The notes under the pieces are model-generated. The model did no database searches. It saw nothing but the letters and a program-made list of their open reading frames with translations, and was not told the origin of the DNA. The position numbers and the translations under genes are program-made. A stretch of DNA of 8,094 nt from Candidatus Latescibacterota bacterium (GTDB lineage Bacteria; Latescibacterota; UBA2968; GCA-2709665), in contig JASLMQ010000793.1 of NCBI GenBank assembly GCA_030746455.1, positions 1 through 8,094 on the forward strand. The letters run 5' to 3'. Within the stretch, counting starts at the first letter, position 1; every line of letters begins with the position of its first letter. Positions 6,095 through 8,094 of this stretch are shown one piece after another.

Positions 6095-7093
6095 CTATTC
6101 GGCGAAGGCCGCGTCGAACGCCACGCCCGACGGCTCGAAGTCGATGCTGTTCACAAAGGCGCAGGCCTCGGCCGCGCCGTGCTCGCGGTCCATGCCCGAA
6201 TCTTCCCACTCGACCGAAAGGGGGCCCTGGTAGCCGACGTCGTTCAGCGCGCGGACGATCTCCTCGAAGTCCACGCTCCCGCGGCCCAGCGACCGGAAAT
6301 CCCAAGCCCGCGAGGGGTCGCCGAAGTTCGTGTGTCCGCCGAACACACCCGCCCGAGTCGGAATCGGTGAGAGGTAGCTGTCCTTCATGTGCACGTGGTA
6401 GATCCGGTTCCCGAACTCGCGTACGAAGCCCGCGCAATCCACGTTCTGGTAAACGAGGTGGCTGGGGTCGTAGTTGAAACCGAACTCCTTCCGACCCTTC
6501 AGGGCCTTGATGGCGCGGGCCGCCGAAACGGTGTCGAACGCGATCTCCGTCGGATGGACCTCCAGCCCGAACCGCACCCGGTTCTTCTTGAAGGCATCCA
6601 GGATCGGGTTCCACCGGTCCGCGAAGTCTCTGAATCCCGCCTCGATCGCGCCGGGATCCACGGGCGGAAAGGAGTAGAGGAGGTGCCAGATCGAGGACCC
6701 GGTGAATCCGTTCACCACCTTGACGCCCAGTGCCTTCGCCGCCTCGGCCGTCACCATCATCTCCCTGGCCGCCCGCCTCTGGACCTGCTCGGGCTTCCCG
6801 TTCCCCCATATCTTAGGGGGCAAGATCGCCTGGTGCCGCTCGTCGATGAGGTCACACACGGCCTGCCCCACCAGGTGGTTGCTGATCGCCCAGACGTTCA
6901 GCCCGTACTTCGCCAGAAGCTCCCTTCGCTCGCGGCAGTACTTGTCGCTGGACGCCGCCTTGCGAACGTCGAAATGGTCGCCCCAGCAAGCCAGCTCCAG
7001 GCCGTCATACCCCCACTCGCTCGCCTTCTGGGCCAGCACCTCGAGGGTGAGGTCGGCCCACTGGCCTGTGAATAACGTACACGGTCTCGCCAT
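6095..7093 (-). CDS. Sugar phosphate isomerase/epimerase-like TIM-barrel protein
   Basis: This 332-residue protein belongs to the xylose-isomerase-like/AP endonuclease 2 TIM-barrel superfamily, which includes D-tagatose 3-epimerase and inositol-pathway enzymes such as IolE and IolI. The expected metal ligands are visible: E178 in GLEVHP, D209 with H212 in NYDPSH, H235 in YHVHMKD and E295 in SVEWED. The spacing from D209 to H235 (26 residues) equals what I recall for tagatose 3-epimerase. The H235 to E295 interval is longer (60 residues), with a Gly- and aromatic-rich insert at about 241-272. No signal peptide is seen, so it is cytoplasmic. The ATG start is backed by GAGGAG 8 nt upstream, and the gene ends in TAG. 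It follows the oxidoreductase gene by 49 nt, and the pair suggests coupled oxidation and isomerisation of a sugar or polyol. The exact reaction is unknown. Confidence 0.9.
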   Translation of the reverse strand: MARPCTLFTGQWADLTLEVLAQKASEWGYDGLELACWGDHFDVRKAASSDKYCRERRELLAKYGLNVWAISNHLVGQAVCDLIDERHQAILPPKIWGNGKPEQVQRRAAREMMVTAEAAKALGVKVVNGFTGSSIWHLLYSFPPVDPGAIEAGFRDFADRWNPILDAFKKNRVRFGLEVHPTEIAFDTVSAARAIKALKGRKEFGFNYDPSHLVYQNVDCAGFVREFGNRIYHVHMKDSYLSPIPTRAGVFGGHTNFGDPSRAWDFRSLGRGSVDFEEIVRALNDVGYQGPLSVEWEDSGMDREHGAAEACAFVNSIDFEPSGVAFDAAFAE

Positions 7094-7142
7094 AGCGCTT
7101 GCTCCTCAAAAATGGTAAAACGCTCGAGGAATTCCTGCCCTA

Positions 7143-8094
7143 CTAAATCCTCGGGACGCGCGCCCACTTCTTCGATCGCGCCGACTGGCCCACCGCCTCC
7201 AGAACGGCCTGGACCTTCGTGCCCTCTCTGAAGTCGGGCGACGCCTTGCGGTTCTTCACGATCGCCTCGAAGAAGTCCCTCACCTCGTGCACGAAGGTGT
7301 GCTCCCACCCGATGATGTGACCGGGCGGCCACCAGGCCTCCAGGTAGGGATGCGACCCCTCACCCACGAGGATCTCCTTGAACCCCTGCACGTGATCCTC
7401 GTCATCTCTGTTGAAGTACTGGAGCTCGTTCATCTTCTCCAGGTTGAAAGCGATGCTCCCCTTGCTGCCGTTGATCTCGAACCGGTTGTGGTTGCGACGC
7501 CCCGCGGCGAACCGGGTTGACTCGAACGAACCCATGGCCCCGTTGCGGAACCGCGCGAGGAACAACGACGCATCCTCCACCGTGACCTTGCCCGTCTTCC
7601 TTGACTTGCCGCCCTTCGCGCCCAGAGAGGCGTCGACGGCGTCCGCCAGAGGTCGCTGCTTGATGAAGGTCGTGTCGGCCCCCACGACCGAGTCGATGTC
7701 GCCGACGAGGTGAAGCGCCAGGTCGACGATGTGTGCGCCCAGGTCACCCAGGGTTCCCGATCCGGCCTTGCCCTTTTGCAGACGCCAGACGAGCGGGAAG
7801 TCCGGGTCCATGATCCAGTCCTGGAGATACACGGCCCGCCAGTGGTAGATCTGGCCGAGCCGTCCCTCCTGGATCAGCTGCTTGGCAAGGGCCACCGCCG
7901 GCACGCGTCGGTAGTTGAAGGCGACCATCGTCTTGGCCCGCGTCTTCTTGGCGACCTTCAGGACCTCCCTCGCCTCCTTCAGCGTGTTGGTCAGCGGCTT
8001 CTCGCAGATGACGTGTTTGCCTGCCTTGAGCGCTGCCATCACCATCGGGGCGTGCTGGTTCCCCGGAGTACAGATGTCCACCACGTCGATGTCG
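7143..8094 (-). CDS. Gfo/Idh/MocA-family NAD(P)-dependent oxidoreductase, N terminus cut by window edge
   Basis: The family oxidises or reduces sugars, polyols and related compounds with NAD(P) in the cytoplasm. The frame stays open to the window edge, so the true start lies outside; 316 residues are visible, ending in TAG. The family is usually about 350-390 residues, so the missing part should hold the first Rossmann strand with its glycine-rich nucleotide-binding motif. The visible start reads DIDVVDICTPGNQHAP, the usual strand and turn before the EKP signature. EKP falls at visible residues 31-33, and its lysine is a catalytic-site residue in the family. GDLGAH with a following D (about residues 116-124) matches the family's D-x-x-x-H catalytic pair. 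The beta-sheet C-terminal domain appears complete. The isomerase gene follows after 49 nt, probably in the same operon. The substrate cannot be told from the sequence. Family call is firm; specificity is unknown. Confidence 0.93.
   Translation of the reverse strand, partial: DIDVVDICTPGNQHAPMVMAALKAGKHVICEKPLTNTLKEAREVLKVAKKTRAKTMVAFNYRRVPAVALAKQLIQEGRLGQIYHWRAVYLQDWIMDPDFPLVWRLQKGKAGSGTLGDLGAHIVDLALHLVGDIDSVVGADTTFIKQRPLADAVDASLGAKGGKSRKTGKVTVEDASLFLARFRNGAMGSFESTRFAAGRRNHNRFEINGSKGSIAFNLEKMNELQYFNRDDEDHVQGFKEILVGEGSHPYLEAWWPPGHIIGWEHTFVHEVRDFFEAIVKNRKASPDFREGTKVQAVLEAVGQSARSKKWARVPRI

Noticed and set aside
5988..6809. In-frame open extension upstream of the binding-protein gene, about 274 codons
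   Set aside because: It overlaps the isomerase gene in another frame, encodes low-complexity Gly/Arg-rich sequence, and would bury the lipoprotein signal peptide; the ATG at 5987 has its own SD.
7127..7136. Palindrome AGGAATTCCT between the oxidoreductase and isomerase genes
   Set aside because: It is short and isolated, with no adjacent promoter elements and no U tract; chance occurrence is likely.

Overview
The window is a GC-rich bacterial chromosome segment in which every supported gene lies on the minus strand, so transcription runs from high to low coordinates. Strong Shine-Dalgarno (SD) sequences and sigma70-type promoters fit an ordinary bacterial chromosome. The high GC, the rplM-rpsI-rpsB-tsf order and the Gfo/Idh plus TIM-barrel isomerase pair would suit uncultivated GC-rich lineages (Rokubacteria/NC10, Acidobacteriota, Gemmatimonadota or deltaproteobacterial relatives). 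This placement is an impression, not a determination.

Reading along the direction of transcription, region 1 (8094 to 6095) carries a Gfo/Idh/MocA-family NAD(P)-dependent oxidoreductase, cut at its N terminus by the window edge, followed 49 nt later by a metal-dependent sugar-phosphate isomerase/epimerase-like TIM-barrel protein. Such pairs typically oxidise and isomerise sugars or polyols such as inositol-like compounds. Region 2 (6066 to 2500) starts with a strong hairpin in the intergenic gap. It then encodes a DppA-like solute-binding lipoprotein and two peptide-type ABC permeases (DppB-like and DppC-like), closely spaced as an operon. No ATPase gene is present in the window.

Region 3 (2499 to 2016) has no conventional gene but is rich in signals. 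In order it holds a near-consensus promoter (TTGACT, 17 bp, TATATT), an extended SD before an 11-codon ORF, a structured stretch and a strong intrinsic terminator. A second near-consensus promoter (TTGACA, 17 bp, TATCTT) and the rplM leader follow. The promoter-to-terminator unit predicts a discrete transcript of about 270 nt that I cannot assign to a known family. The rplM leader contains a hairpin placed exactly between a perfect AGGAGG and the start codon.

Region 4 (2015 to 1) is a translation-machinery operon: rplM (L13), rpsI (S9, TTG start), rpsB (S2) and the first 51 codons of tsf (EF-Ts). The ribosomal genes are conventional. The best candidates for something undescribed are the small transcript unit at 2138-2442 and the rplM leader hairpin.
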